From the IMG/VR virus record IMGVR_UViG_3300017727_000020, positions 1 through 48,091 of that record: a stretch of DNA of 48,091 bases. One strand, 5' to 3'. The position numbers were made by a program, and so were the translations under genes. Below the pieces are notes generated by a model that saw only the letters and a program-made list of their open reading frames with translations, made no database searches and had not been told where the DNA came from. Positions within the stretch are counted from its first letter, which is position 1. The number at the start of each line of letters is the position of its first letter. Positions 16,701 through 24,599 of this stretch are shown here, in pieces. Source of the stretch: a virus.

Positions 16701-16958
16701 TTAATTGGTATAAGCGATTGCAGTCGCCCATACTTCACCTCCAGATGTTGTAACATCCAGAACTGCAGCAGCTTCCTTATCAATAATAATTCCCGTGTTA
16801 GGAGGAATTACTACAGAAGTTGGAACCGCGCCAGCAATAGTTACTTTGTTAGCAGCTGTATGGGCATTAACAACCCAAGCAAGAGTACCCGAAGTAAGAG
16901 TACCAGTACTCGGAGATGCTTGAATATCCTGTGCTTCAGCTAGTGGTTTGATGTTCAT
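16701..16958 (-). CDS. Small beta-rich structural-type protein
   Basis: An 85-residue, Thr/Ala/Val-rich protein with no Cys and only one Trp pair, predicted to be all beta (TLAWVVNAHTAANKVTI, SVVIPPNTGIIIDKEAAAV, SGGEVWATAIAY). The composition resembles a jelly-roll or Ig-like virion decoration protein. No family recognised. It has its own upstream GATAAATA box, suggesting separate late expression from the Lys/Cys-rich gene before it. Confidence 0.65.
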   Translation of the reverse strand: MNIKPLAEAQDIQASPSTGTLTSGTLAWVVNAHTAANKVTIAGAVPTSVVIPPNTGIIIDKEAAAVLDVTTSGGEVWATAIAYTN

Positions 16959-16976
16959 TGTAGTTTCTTTTTTAAT

Positions 16977-16984
16977 TATTTATC
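16977..16984 (-). promoter_or_regulatory. Late-promoter-like box for the 85-residue gene
   Basis: Minus-strand GATAAATA fused to the TGA stop of the mosaic gene (TGATAAATA), about 19 bases before the ATG at 16958. Confidence 0.5.
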
Positions 16985-17783
16985 AGCAATTCCAAGCTCT
17001 AAGAGACTTGTTTATCCTGGAATCGGGATCTGATGCAGTTTTTTTGGAAGTTAGTTTCTTTTTCATTCCTTTCATTCTTGCACAGAATGATGATCTTCTT
17101 TTATTACCTTTCTTTTTAGATGGTGCTTTCAGGTCAGAACCAGGATTCTCTGCTTCATAAGACTTGCGTCCTTTTTCATTGAGACCACCTTCTTTATTTT
17201 TACCAGACTTTTTTGTCCACGCTGCACCTTCACTAACTTCGTCCTGTTCTTTGACGCAGTTATTTACAACTTTACCACCTTTCATTTTGGTGCCTTGTTT
17301 CTTATATCCTTTCCAACATGACAATGCTTTTTCAGAAATTTGTCTAAATTCACTGAAATCCACACCTTCTTTCTTGGACTTATTACCCCAGTTCTTAGCA
17401 CCTTTTTTACGACACTTGACCAAAGCACCAGATGCATATGCAGAAGGCCAAACATCATAACGTGATTTTACTTTATGATAACAAGCATCTTTCTTTTCCA
17501 ACATTGTTTCTTCTTGAGTCACGTTTTTTGCCTTCCCTTTTTTGTTTGGATTTGGATCTTCTGATCTTTTCTTAGCAGCTCGTTTGTTTCTTTCGTCTTT
17601 ACTCATTGATGCACGGTCATCTGCATCACGACAATATGGTTTTGTTGTTTGTCCTGGTTGTTTTGCACATGGTTTCCCATCGTACTTACCACCAGTTTGT
17701 TTCCAACCACCACCCTTAAACCAATCTTTAAGAGAATATCCTTTGTCCTTAGAGGACTTACCATCACGTTTTTCGTTAATCAT
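16983..17783 (-). CDS. Mosaic Lys/Cys-rich protein with marine-virus modules (DUF5872/DUF6321-like)
   Basis: A 266-residue, strongly basic protein built of four short modules. Module 1 (about 16-53): LKDWFKGGGWKQTGGKYDG then CAKQPGQ and YCRD, the DUF5872 style. Module 2 (about 93-135): ACYHKVKSRYDVWPSAYASG then LVKCRKKGAKNWGNK, a tag found on many marine phage proteins. Module 3 (about 155-178): CWKGYKKQGTKMKGG and VNNCV. Module 4 (about 188-266): GGLNEKGRKSYEAENPG, FCARMKGMKKKL, and DPDSRINKSLRAWNC, the DUF6321 style. Family names are from memory. The start is the ATG at 17783, one base after the previous stop; the same frame reads further upstream only through the Gly-rich coding of the previous gene. 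Its charge and place in the packaging cluster suggest nucleic-acid binding (inference). Confidence 0.82.
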   Translation of the reverse strand: MINEKRDGKSSKDKGYSLKDWFKGGGWKQTGGKYDGKPCAKQPGQTTKPYCRDADDRASMSKDERNKRAAKKRSEDPNPNKKGKAKNVTQEETMLEKKDACYHKVKSRYDVWPSAYASGALVKCRKKGAKNWGNKSKKEGVDFSEFRQISEKALSCWKGYKKQGTKMKGGKVVNNCVKEQDEVSEGAAWTKKSGKNKEGGLNEKGRKSYEAENPGSDLKAPSKKKGNKRRSSFCARMKGMKKKLTSKKTASDPDSRINKSLRAWNC

Positions 17784-17784
17784 T

Positions 17785-18057
17785 TTATTCTCCACCACCA
17801 CCATCTCCACCACCATCACCGCCGTCACCAGTAATACCAGATTCTGCTGCAGCAGCAGATTTCTCACTATCACTTACATCATTAACGGTATATTTATCCC
17901 ACATAGATCCACCATATCCACATGTACCACGTTTTTCACGTTTTTCACACAAACGACAATATTTTTCTTTTCCGCCATCAGAACACTTACTTTCAACCCA
18001 AAGATCAAAGTCAGCATGAACTAAATTTTGTACTCGGACCCAAGTGTTGGATTTCAT
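17785..18057 (-). CDS. Small Cys-containing protein with Gly/Asp-rich tail
   Basis: A 90-residue protein. The N-terminal half is compact and charged (NTWVRVQNLVHADFDLWVES) with four cysteines, CRLC and flanking CSDG and CGYGG, suggesting zinc binding. The last 20 residues are an Asp/Gly-rich low-complexity tail ending GGDGGGGE. No family recognised. It is followed one base later by the mosaic Lys/Cys-rich gene; its acidic tail beside a very basic product could mean the two interact, but that is only inference. Confidence 0.62.
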   Translation of the reverse strand: MKSNTWVRVQNLVHADFDLWVESKCSDGGKEKYCRLCEKREKRGTCGYGGSMWDKYTVNDVSDSEKSAAAAESGITGDGGDGGGDGGGGE

Positions 18058-18073
18058 TTATTTTGTCTTTCTT

Positions 18074-18487
18074 TTATTTATCTGAATTCATTTTTTTCAA
18101 CATCTTTTGAAGTTCAGATGTACTGCCAACAAACATGGCGTTAGTTACATTAGTTGGTCCTTTTTGACTTTTCTCCTCTTCAATATCTTTAAGTTTCTTT
18201 TGATTATCTAATAATTTTTCTGTAATATCGGCAACGTGTTTAATGAGGTTGCCTGCGACTTCATACGCTCTTGGGTGATCACTACTCTGAGCGACTTCCA
18301 ATGCTCCCTGGATCGCTTCCTGACCCTTCTCAACTAGGTTATATAGTTGTGCTCGACTATACTCATAGTCATTTACAACATCCGACCCTTCTTTAGGTTT
18401 TACTCGTACTTCTTTTGTTGGAGTTTCTGTTACAATTTCAGCTTCAACATTCAATGCTTCGTTTAGTTTATCAAATGGGTCAGACAT
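18074..18487 (-). CDS. gp16: Terminase small subunit gp16
   Basis: Regulates gp17 ATPase and recognises concatemeric DNA for packaging. A 137-residue protein (T4 gp16 is 164) with the same layout: an acidic N-terminal arm, central coiled-coil oligomerisation helices (ARAQL-like YSRAQLYNLVEKGQEAIQGA, then SDHPRAYEVAGNLIKHVADI), and a C-terminal segment FVGSTSELQKMLKKM that parallels T4 VFMGSPTELMDEI. It follows gp15 by two bases, and gp17 lies far downstream after seven small genes rather than adjacent as in T4. Confidence 0.9.
   Translation of the reverse strand: MSDPFDKLNEALNVEAEIVTETPTKEVRVKPKEGSDVVNDYEYSRAQLYNLVEKGQEAIQGALEVAQSSDHPRAYEVAGNLIKHVADITEKLLDNQKKLKDIEEEKSQKGPTNVTNAMFVGSTSELQKMLKKMNSDK
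18075..18082 (-). promoter_or_regulatory. Late-promoter-like box for the gp16-gp17 accessory cluster
   Basis: Minus-strand GATAAATA embedded in the last codons of gp16 (GAT AAA TAA), about 17 bases before the ATG at 18057. Confidence 0.5.
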
Positions 18488-18489
18488 AA

Positions 18490-19554
18490 TTAATAGTTGG
18501 TAAAGGATTCGTTGAAACCAAAATCGTCATCTGCTTCAACTAAGATATGATCTGCATCATTAATGACTGAGAACTTGTTATCTCCACCAGTACCTTGGGA
18601 TGTAATATCAACTGCAAATCCTTGTCTTGCATAAGACTTAGATTTTGCAACTCTAAAATTACTATCATCAATTCTAATGACAAAGTAATTTTGTTTATCT
18701 GTTAAACCACCGACAACTTGACCACTCGCGTCTTTATTGTAAGTAACTTTGTCTCCTGTAATAAATCCATGACTAGGGAGAGTAATAGTATTACTTGCAA
18801 CATTGAATGATCCGAACGGGATTGAAGATCCATCTCTGTTGAGATCTGTTGGAGCAGCAGGTGTTGCACTGTATCTGACATACCTGGAACCAACTTCCAT
18901 AGCGGCACTGATATCGACGTTGACCTTTTTGATAACGTCTGCAGTTGTGACAGGACCGTAGAGATATGTTTTAGCAGTAAATTGTAACGTATGAATCAGA
19001 GTTCTTCTTGTAGTAAAATCTGATTCATAATCGTCTTGAATACCGACACTGTTCAAGATGATTGGAATATCTTTCTTTTCACTCATTTTTGAAATGAGAT
19101 TAATTGTAATATTAAATACTGGCTGAAAATACGGTAAAATTTGTTCTAAAATTTCTACAGAATCTTCATTATTTTTACTAAGAATACTTAATTCAAACTC
19201 AACATTATATGGTACTGGAGCATATGTAGAGTAAGATTTTTTAGTATCACCTTCTTTTTCAGCCCTAGATAACTGAATAGGTCCAAGTTTTCTTGTAGGA
19301 TCATATTGAATACCCTTCATTTCAAATGACATTCTTGGTAATGTTATTTGAGTATCTGCACGACCATCTAAAGTTGGTTCAGCTTCAATACGGGCAAGAA
19401 ATTTTTCTCTCGGTCCATAATTAAGAGGAACTTTGAGAGTTTGAATTACTTGTCCTGCATTATCAGTTCTATGCAGTTCAATATTATTGAACAGAGTACC
19501 AAAACCAATAATGGTTTTTCTGATAATTTCGTGATAAAAGTGTGTACCTAACAT
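18490..19554 (-). CDS. gp15: Proximal tail sheath stabiliser gp15 with adhesin-like insertion
   Basis: Tail terminator ring that caps the tube and sheath and joins the neck. At 354 residues it exceeds T4 gp15 (272). Residues 1-225 follow T4: start FYHEIIRKTIIGFGTLFNNI, VPLNYGPREKF, the strong shared motif ILEQILPYFQPVFN (135-148; T4 has QIVEQILPYFQPHFN), RRTLIHTLQFTAKTYLYGPV. Residues about 255-331 are extra: NTITLPSHGFITGDKVTYN, GGLTDKQNYFVIRIDDSNF and VDITSQGTGGDN, which looks like a repeat unit common in giant bacterial surface adhesins. The start codon overlaps the gp14 stop (TAATG). Confidence 0.93.
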   Translation of the reverse strand: MLGTHFYHEIIRKTIIGFGTLFNNIELHRTDNAGQVIQTLKVPLNYGPREKFLARIEAEPTLDGRADTQITLPRMSFEMKGIQYDPTRKLGPIQLSRAEKEGDTKKSYSTYAPVPYNVEFELSILSKNNEDSVEILEQILPYFQPVFNITINLISKMSEKKDIPIILNSVGIQDDYESDFTTRRTLIHTLQFTAKTYLYGPVTTADVIKKVNVDISAAMEVGSRYVRYSATPAAPTDLNRDGSSIPFGSFNVASNTITLPSHGFITGDKVTYNKDASGQVVGGLTDKQNYFVIRIDDSNFRVAKSKSYARQGFAVDITSQGTGGDNKFSVINDADHILVEADDDFGFNESFTNY

Positions 19555-21392
19555 TAGAAGCTACCTGTTTGATTTCCGAATTCACCGAATGGATTACCTT
19601 CTGTCCAATCAACAATACCGTCTGCTTGAGTCTCGAAGTATGTATTTTCGGAAATATCGGAATTTTCAATTTCTATGGAACTAAAACTATCTATCACAGT
19701 TTCAGCCCCACTAGTTTCACCGATTAAAGTATCATCATCGGAAAAATTACCAACAATGTCAATTAATTCCAATTCTTTATTAGTAACATCATATCTTGCA
19801 ACCTTACCTGTAGGTTCACTTGGAGAAGGTGTAATAGTTATTCTTGGTGCAGTTGTATAACCAGCACCAGTATTTTGTAACGTTATAGATGAAACTGTAC
19901 CATTTGTTAATGTAGTCGTTGCAGTTGCTTGAGTTCTGGTTGGGGATGTAATAGTTACAGTTGGAACCTCTGTATATCCCAAACCTCTATTTGAAATATT
20001 GATAGAAGTAACAACACCATTTGAAATAGATGCAGATGCAGTTGCTTGAGTACCACCAGCAGGCGGAGCAGATAAAGTGACAGTTGGTGCAGTTGTATAA
20101 CCAGAACCAGCAGTGCCGACAACACCAGTATTCACATCCGAAGTTATAGCAGTAACTCTGAATGTTGGTTGATCTACAACACCAGAAAGAGCAACTGTTA
20201 CAATATCACCAACAACATAATTGATACCATCATTAGTTCCATTGATTGCAACTGTTGCAACATCACCATTTGCATCAGCAGTAAAGTCAATCCTCAATCC
20301 AGTACCAGAACCACCAGTTGTAACAATATTGTTTAGGACACTTGCAATACCAGTACCGTTATTAACAATTTCTAATGCTGTTACAATACCATTCTGTAAT
20401 GTTGCAGTTCCTGTTGCATCTACTGCATCGGGAGCACCAATTTTTACAAGTGGTGCGGTTGTATAACCAGTTCCTGCCTTCCTAATTGTAAAATTATTAT
20501 TTAATGTATAAACCGAAGATACTCCATTCTGTAAAATATCAGCAGTAAACTTAGTTCCATGAACCTTTTCACCAAACTCAAATACACCACCTGCAGTTAG
20601 AATTGCTTCAGCTGTTGCACCAGTTCCTGTTCCAGTAATTGCTACTGTAGGAGCGGTTGTAGTATATCCAGAACCTGGATTTGAAATACTAATTTCAGAT
20701 ACTCTGGTATTCGTAATTGTAGGTACGACAGTAGTTGGTGCAATAGTACCAGTAACATTACCGATAGTTACTACAGTATTTCCACCATATCCAGTTCCCT
20801 CATTAATCATCCTGATATACTTAATACCACGAACCCAATTATGAACAATTGAGTATGCATTTTCTGTGGCAATCTTATCAATCTCATCAATACCAGTCTC
20901 AAGTCTTTCATCAGAAAACTCCATGAGTTCACATGTAAGACTATAAGTAGGGACATCACCTAAAGGTCTTAAAGGTGTTTCATTTTCTACAAATTTAATT
21001 TGAAATAATTGTTGAGTAAGAGGGAAGTAAATTGCATCACCCTCATTTGGTCTTTCTGCAGAAACCAAATTATTGGATTTTGATTGTACCAAGTCTTCCC
21101 ATCTACGTCTGGAAACTATAAAGGTTGCTTCTTCAGCAATCCTGACACCAAACTTGGTTAGGAGTGTTCCATCTCCCTCGAAACCATCATAGTTTTGTAA
21201 ATATACTTCTATGAGATAATTCTCGTCAAATTTAGAAAGTACATCCTCTCTGAATAGTCTATCTGTTGTCACCATTTCTCTGGGCAAGTAATAAATATCT
21301 TGCCCATAGATCTGCATCGATTCGATGATTAGATCTTCATAGAGTAGTTGTTCGGATCTTGTTCCTTGAGAGAAATATACGTTCTTAGCCAT
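19554..21392 (-). CDS. gp14: Neck protein gp14 with large GSGY-repeat insertion
   Basis: Neck protein that, with gp13, joins the filled head to the tail and supports whiskers in T4. 612 residues against 256 in T4. Residues 1-195 are the gp14 core: EDLIIESMQIYGQDIYYLPR, DENYLIEVYLQNYDGFEG, TKFGVRIAEEATFIVSRRRW, GDAIYFPLTQQLFQIKFVE; T4 has the equivalent SIQMRGVECYYVPREY and GDLIYFPMDNSLFEI. Residues about 200-545 are an insertion of some six beta repeats built on GxGYTTAPTVTI. The C-terminal 60 residues return to the core (LELIDIVGNFSDDDTLIGE, then NPFGEFGNQ). The stop overlaps the gp15 start. Confidence 0.93.
   Translation of the reverse strand: MAKNVYFSQGTRSEQLLYEDLIIESMQIYGQDIYYLPREMVTTDRLFREDVLSKFDENYLIEVYLQNYDGFEGDGTLLTKFGVRIAEEATFIVSRRRWEDLVQSKSNNLVSAERPNEGDAIYFPLTQQLFQIKFVENETPLRPLGDVPTYSLTCELMEFSDERLETGIDEIDKIATENAYSIVHNWVRGIKYIRMINEGTGYGGNTVVTIGNVTGTIAPTTVVPTITNTRVSEISISNPGSGYTTTAPTVAITGTGTGATAEAILTAGGVFEFGEKVHGTKFTADILQNGVSSVYTLNNNFTIRKAGTGYTTAPLVKIGAPDAVDATGTATLQNGIVTALEIVNNGTGIASVLNNIVTTGGSGTGLRIDFTADANGDVATVAINGTNDGINYVVGDIVTVALSGVVDQPTFRVTAITSDVNTGVVGTAGSGYTTAPTVTLSAPPAGGTQATASASISNGVVTSINISNRGLGYTEVPTVTITSPTRTQATATTTLTNGTVSSITLQNTGAGYTTAPRITITPSPSEPTGKVARYDVTNKELELIDIVGNFSDDDTLIGETSGAETVIDSFSSIEIENSDISENTYFETQADGIVDWTEGNPFGEFGNQTGSF
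19800..20790 (-). repeat. In-frame GxGYTTAP repeats within gp14
   Basis: Degenerate coding repeats of about 45-60 residues each, marked by GTGYGGN, GSGYTTTAP, GTGYTTAP, GSGYTTAP, GLGYTEVP and GAGYTTAP, with linking segments of the type NGVVTSINISN and NGTVSSITLQN. At DNA level the GGTTATACAAC-type core recurs (seen on the plus strand as gttgtataacc at about 19853, 20093 and 20459). Probably expanded by in-frame duplication. Confidence 0.85.
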
Positions 21393-21393
21393 A

Positions 21394-22233
21394 TCATCCT
21401 ACAAAGTCTAAAGGTGGTAATTCATATGTAGTGGACATCTTATCCTCGATGGCCTGTAGTTCACTAATGGCGTCATCATAAATTTGTCTACCATTAAATT
21501 CTACACCTCCAGGCATTTTAATTCCCTGGAATTTAATTAAATTCATACCCCATTGTTTCTTGATAAGAGATGTGAGATATTTTTTAACAAAAATTTCGTT
21601 ATAAACTTTAGTAAATTCAGTAGGATCTAATGCTCTATAACAATCAATAATAACGTAATCATCTACTGCAGCAAGATCCCAATCAATATCTAAATATAAT
21701 CTATTGTGTACTTTATTATACCTAATATCTTTATTACCTTCAATTAAGAAATCTAATGTTTCCAGATATTGCATAGTCATTTCCATGTTAAGAATGTCAT
21801 ATGCATAGAAGTTGTAGAAATCATTCAAGAAGAATTGATATCTAAAACCAAACATATTATTGACCATGGAATTAGAGATTTTTTTAATCCCTTCAACTCC
21901 AAGAACATGATCGGGTAGAGTTAAAAATCCTCTACCTTCTTCAAAATTAAGAGTTCTTGATGAACCATTAGCACCAGCATTTGTATCTGTTGATGTAGTG
22001 GTAAAGTTTCTTCCAGATCCTCCTTTACCACCATTAGTAACATCATCAGCAGTTAGTTTGTACTTAAGGTACATTCTTTCTGCGCCATTATAAGTCCTTT
22101 CACTAAACAACTGAAGGGTATCATCAATGAGATCTTCAACTTGATCTTCATCAACATTGATCTCAATGACAGGTTTACCTAGCTGCCTCAAGCAGTATTC
22201 TTTTAATGTGGATCTACTACTTGGTTTTGCCAT
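21394..22233 (-). CDS. gp13: Neck protein gp13
   Basis: Forms the head-to-tail connector ring with gp14. 279 residues against 309 in T4. Family pattern: LKEYCLRQLGKPVIEINVDE at the start, QVEDLIDDTLQLFSERTYNG, LTLPDHVLGVEGI, a central FRYQFFLNDFYNFYAYDILN, and the strand-turn RLYLDIDWDLAAVDDYVIID, then YRALDPTEFTKVYNEIFVKK and a C-terminal GQRIYD-like GRQIYDDAISELQAI. A short Gly-rich loop interrupts residues 72-93. The start codon overlaps the stop of a 57-residue gene (TAATG). Confidence 0.94.
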   Translation of the reverse strand: MAKPSSRSTLKEYCLRQLGKPVIEINVDEDQVEDLIDDTLQLFSERTYNGAERMYLKYKLTADDVTNGGKGGSGRNFTTTSTDTNAGANGSSRTLNFEEGRGFLTLPDHVLGVEGIKKISNSMVNNMFGFRYQFFLNDFYNFYAYDILNMEMTMQYLETLDFLIEGNKDIRYNKVHNRLYLDIDWDLAAVDDYVIIDCYRALDPTEFTKVYNEIFVKKYLTSLIKKQWGMNLIKFQGIKMPGGVEFNGRQIYDDAISELQAIEDKMSTTYELPPLDFVG

Positions 22234-22406
22234 TATTCTTCCGTTGTGTAAGAATCTTCTTTAGATGTTTCAGGATTGGATTGTAAATCTGATAAGAGTT
22301 TATTTAAATAAATGATTTTAGACTCAAACATCAGATTTTGTTGCGTCAATTGGTTAATTTTAGTACTCATGACTTGCATGAGTGCATTTGCTTCATCAGT
22401 GTTCAT
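22233..22406 (-). CDS. 57-residue helical protein upstream of gp13
   Basis: A small ORF starting at the ATG at 22406 and ending TAA, which overlaps the gp13 ATG (TAATG). The product begins MNTDEANALMQVMSTK and has a heptad-like Leu/Ile/Met pattern through residues 8-42 (KIIYLNKLLSDLQ), so it is probably one long coiled-coil helix with an acidic tail (ETSKEDS). No family recognised. The coupling to gp13, its filling of the whole fibre-gp13 gap, and clear coding composition argue that it is real. Confidence 0.75.
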   Translation of the reverse strand: MNTDEANALMQVMSTKINQLTQQNLMFESKIIYLNKLLSDLQSNPETSKEDSYTTEE

Positions 22407-22421
22407 AATGTTTATATTATA

Positions 22422-24599
22422 TTAGTATGTGCCACCATCAAGAGTAGTTGACCAAACTGGAACACCCGAACTAGTTACAGTTAAGAGCTGGTAGGATGTG
22501 TCTTGGTCAGCAGAACCTGCAGCAACAGTTCTTGTCAATCTCTTGTATTGATCGAAGAATGCAACACCATTCAAGATACCATCATCAAGTTTGACAGTCT
22601 TGAACCATGCAGCACCTCTAGTTCCAGCAAATACATTTGCATTATTTGTTGAATCTGGAATGTAACTGAAATACTTCTCACCTTCTGTTGTTGTGGTTTC
22701 GTCATAACCGAAGAAACCTAGTTTGGAAGATGATCCATCCAGATACTTAAACTGAATACCACGATCCATGTTATCGTCAGATGCTTGACTGATAGTCAGT
22801 TTCGCTTCTGCATCAATTCCAGCGGAGATCGCATTGGAAACTGTAATGGTAGTAGTATTGAATACCTTAGTATTTACTTTAGTAATCGATGCGAGTTGAG
22901 CACTAGCCGGAGTACCAGTACCAACACTAGAGAGTGAGTTACCATTGTAGAAGTCATCACCACGAGTGGAGATATTAGAAGCAAGATCTAATGTTACTTC
23001 ACTTGCCGTTTGAGAAACGAAAGTACCGACCTCAGCGAAACTCTCTCCATTATAGAAGTATAGAGTTGCACCAGAAGAAGGAGCAGAACCGAAGTTCTGG
23101 GAAACGTTGAAAGAAATTCTAACGTTGGAAATTGTTGTAGAGTTTGGAATCGAAGTTCCAGTAATAGATGCACCTTCTACGATAGAAGAAGGATTGTCGA
23201 TAACAAGATCAGTAGCACCCGAAGATGCTGCACTCATTACAGTCTTTTCGGAAACAGTATCACCAATCGTAAATACTGGATCATTAACCGACATTTCAGT
23301 CGAGTTAACAGTTGTAGTAGTACCAGCAACTTGTAAGTTACCACGGATGATAACATTACCACCTGCATCACCTGCATCGGGGAATGGATCAAGAACCAGA
23401 TCCTGTGCATTCAGGTTATCTGTGGAAATCTCATTACCTTGAATACGGATGTGACCCAGATCCAACATGGTACTTGCAGTACCCATGTTAATTGTAGTTG
23501 CTGCACCAAATGCATTAACTGTAGTTGCTGTAGTATTTAAGAGGTTGAAAGATGTCTGGTTGGTTGTGATGTCTCCACCATCAACATTCAAATCAAGATC
23601 AATATCAAGGTTATTATTAATACTTGTAGTACCTGATGCGGCACCGATATCAATTGCAGTAGCAGCGCCGAAAGCGTTTACACTAGTTGCAGTTGTGTTG
23701 TACAGATTTTGAGTTGTCTGTGTACCAACAACAGTCGGATTACCGATTGTCATCGTACCAGAGTTTGCACCCACATTCAATCCAGTTGCAGCACCAAAGG
23801 CATTGACTGTAGTGGCGGTAGTATTGAAAACGTTTTGTGTAGTTTCAGTACCATCAACAGTGTTATTGCCGAAAGTAGTTGCACCAGCACCAGAAGCACC
23901 AATGTTAATATCACTACCAGCACCGAATGCATTTACTGTAGTAGCAGTTGCATTGAATACGTTTTGAGTAGTTTCCGTACCAACTAAGGTTCCCGATCCA
24001 AGAGTGGTGGTGTTAGCACCAGATGCACCAATATTAATTGCAGTAGCAGCACCAAACGCATTGATTGTGGTTGCGGTGGTGTTTAACAGGTTAAATGATG
24101 CTTGATTGGTGGTCAGATCACCACCATCAATATTGACATCGTTATCGAAGTCAACGTTACCACTTCCAAATGTGATTAGTTCAGAACCATTGGTGGTATC
24201 AATTGCGATATATTGATTACTACCTTCTTTAACCTCAAAGGCATCTGCAGTATCATCAGGAATACTGGTTGAACTAGTTCCTGTTGTTACTAAGTTACCA
24301 GTGATAGTAACATTAACATTGTTATATGTCCAATCAGCACCAGTTACTTGAACTTGGTCAGATGAATTCTCGTCATACTCGATCTTTGCGTCTTTGTCCG
24401 AACCAAACGAGAGAAATGTATCATCAACAATATTAATTTCACCAGACCCAGCAGGATCTAGGATGATGTCACCATTCGAGTTAGTCGAAGAAATGGTGTT
24501 TGAATCAAATCTAAGATTATCAACATTAAAAATGTCAATTTTTGAATCTTGGTCAATGACCAAGGCAGAGTTTGCAGTCAAAGTACCATGTTGATGATC
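22422..24599 (-). CDS. Repeat-rich fibre-like virion protein, main part (frameshifted from its N-terminus)
   Basis: About 725 residues without an ATG start of its own. It begins in frame at DHQHGT then LTANSALVIDQDSKID, exactly where the upstream 87-residue frame should continue; restoring one base would give a single protein of about 806 residues. Contents: a DNLRFDSNTISSTN head strand region, five units containing TTATTVNAFGAAT (about 165-370), then a NVIIRGNLQVAGTTTTVNS beta-prism-like region and a globular C-terminal part with RGIQFKYLDGSSSKLGFFGY and FFDQYKRLTRTV. This order, with TGGT-rich triplet strands, is typical of trimeric cyanophage tail-fibre or structural proteins. A TTG at 24581 could serve as start, but homologue logic makes that unlikely. 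Confidence 0.85.
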   Translation of the reverse strand, partial: DHQHGTLTANSALVIDQDSKIDIFNVDNLRFDSNTISSTNSNGDIILDPAGSGEINIVDDTFLSFGSDKDAKIEYDENSSDQVQVTGADWTYNNVNVTITGNLVTTGTSSTSIPDDTADAFEVKEGSNQYIAIDTTNGSELITFGSGNVDFDNDVNIDGGDLTTNQASFNLLNTTATTINAFGAATAINIGASGANTTTLGSGTLVGTETTQNVFNATATTVNAFGAGSDINIGASGAGATTFGNNTVDGTETTQNVFNTTATTVNAFGAATGLNVGANSGTMTIGNPTVVGTQTTQNLYNTTATSVNAFGAATAIDIGAASGTTSINNNLDIDLDLNVDGGDITTNQTSFNLLNTTATTVNAFGAATTINMGTASTMLDLGHIRIQGNEISTDNLNAQDLVLDPFPDAGDAGGNVIIRGNLQVAGTTTTVNSTEMSVNDPVFTIGDTVSEKTVMSAASSGATDLVIDNPSSIVEGASITGTSIPNSTTISNVRISFNVSQNFGSAPSSGATLYFYNGESFAEVGTFVSQTASEVTLDLASNISTRGDDFYNGNSLSSVGTGTPASAQLASITKVNTKVFNTTTITVSNAISAGIDAEAKLTISQASDDNMDRGIQFKYLDGSSSKLGFFGYDETTTTEGEKYFSYIPDSTNNANVFAGTRGAAWFKTVKLDDGILNGVAFFDQYKRLTRTVAAGSADQDTSYQLLTVTSSGVPVWSTTLDGGTY
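23485..24110 (-). repeat. Five coding repeats of the NTTATTxNAFGAA type
   Basis: Units near 24040-24100, 23910-23970, 23785-23840, 23650-23710 and 23490-23555, each encoding F/YNTTATTVNAFGAAT or a close variant followed by INIGASG-like residues, linked by VGTETTQNV-type segments. The period is about 40-45 residues. The pattern suggests a fibrous beta-structured shaft whose length can change by recombination between units. Confidence 0.88.

Noticed and set aside
17784-17873. N-terminal extension of the mosaic Lys/Cys-rich protein
   Set aside because: The extra 30 residues (Val/Leu/Met-rich) are the Gly/Asp-rich tail of the 90-residue gene read in another frame; the ATG at 17783 follows the stop by one base.
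23485-24110. Possible CRISPR-like array because of regularly spaced repeats
   Set aside because: The repeats are degenerate, in frame and encode a periodic protein; spacers are coding and similar to one another.
24579-24581. TTG at 24581 as an independent start of the fibre main part
   Set aside because: It lies inside the GTLTANSALV stretch that belongs to a continuous protein; no ribosome-binding site; the frame continues upstream with sensible residues.
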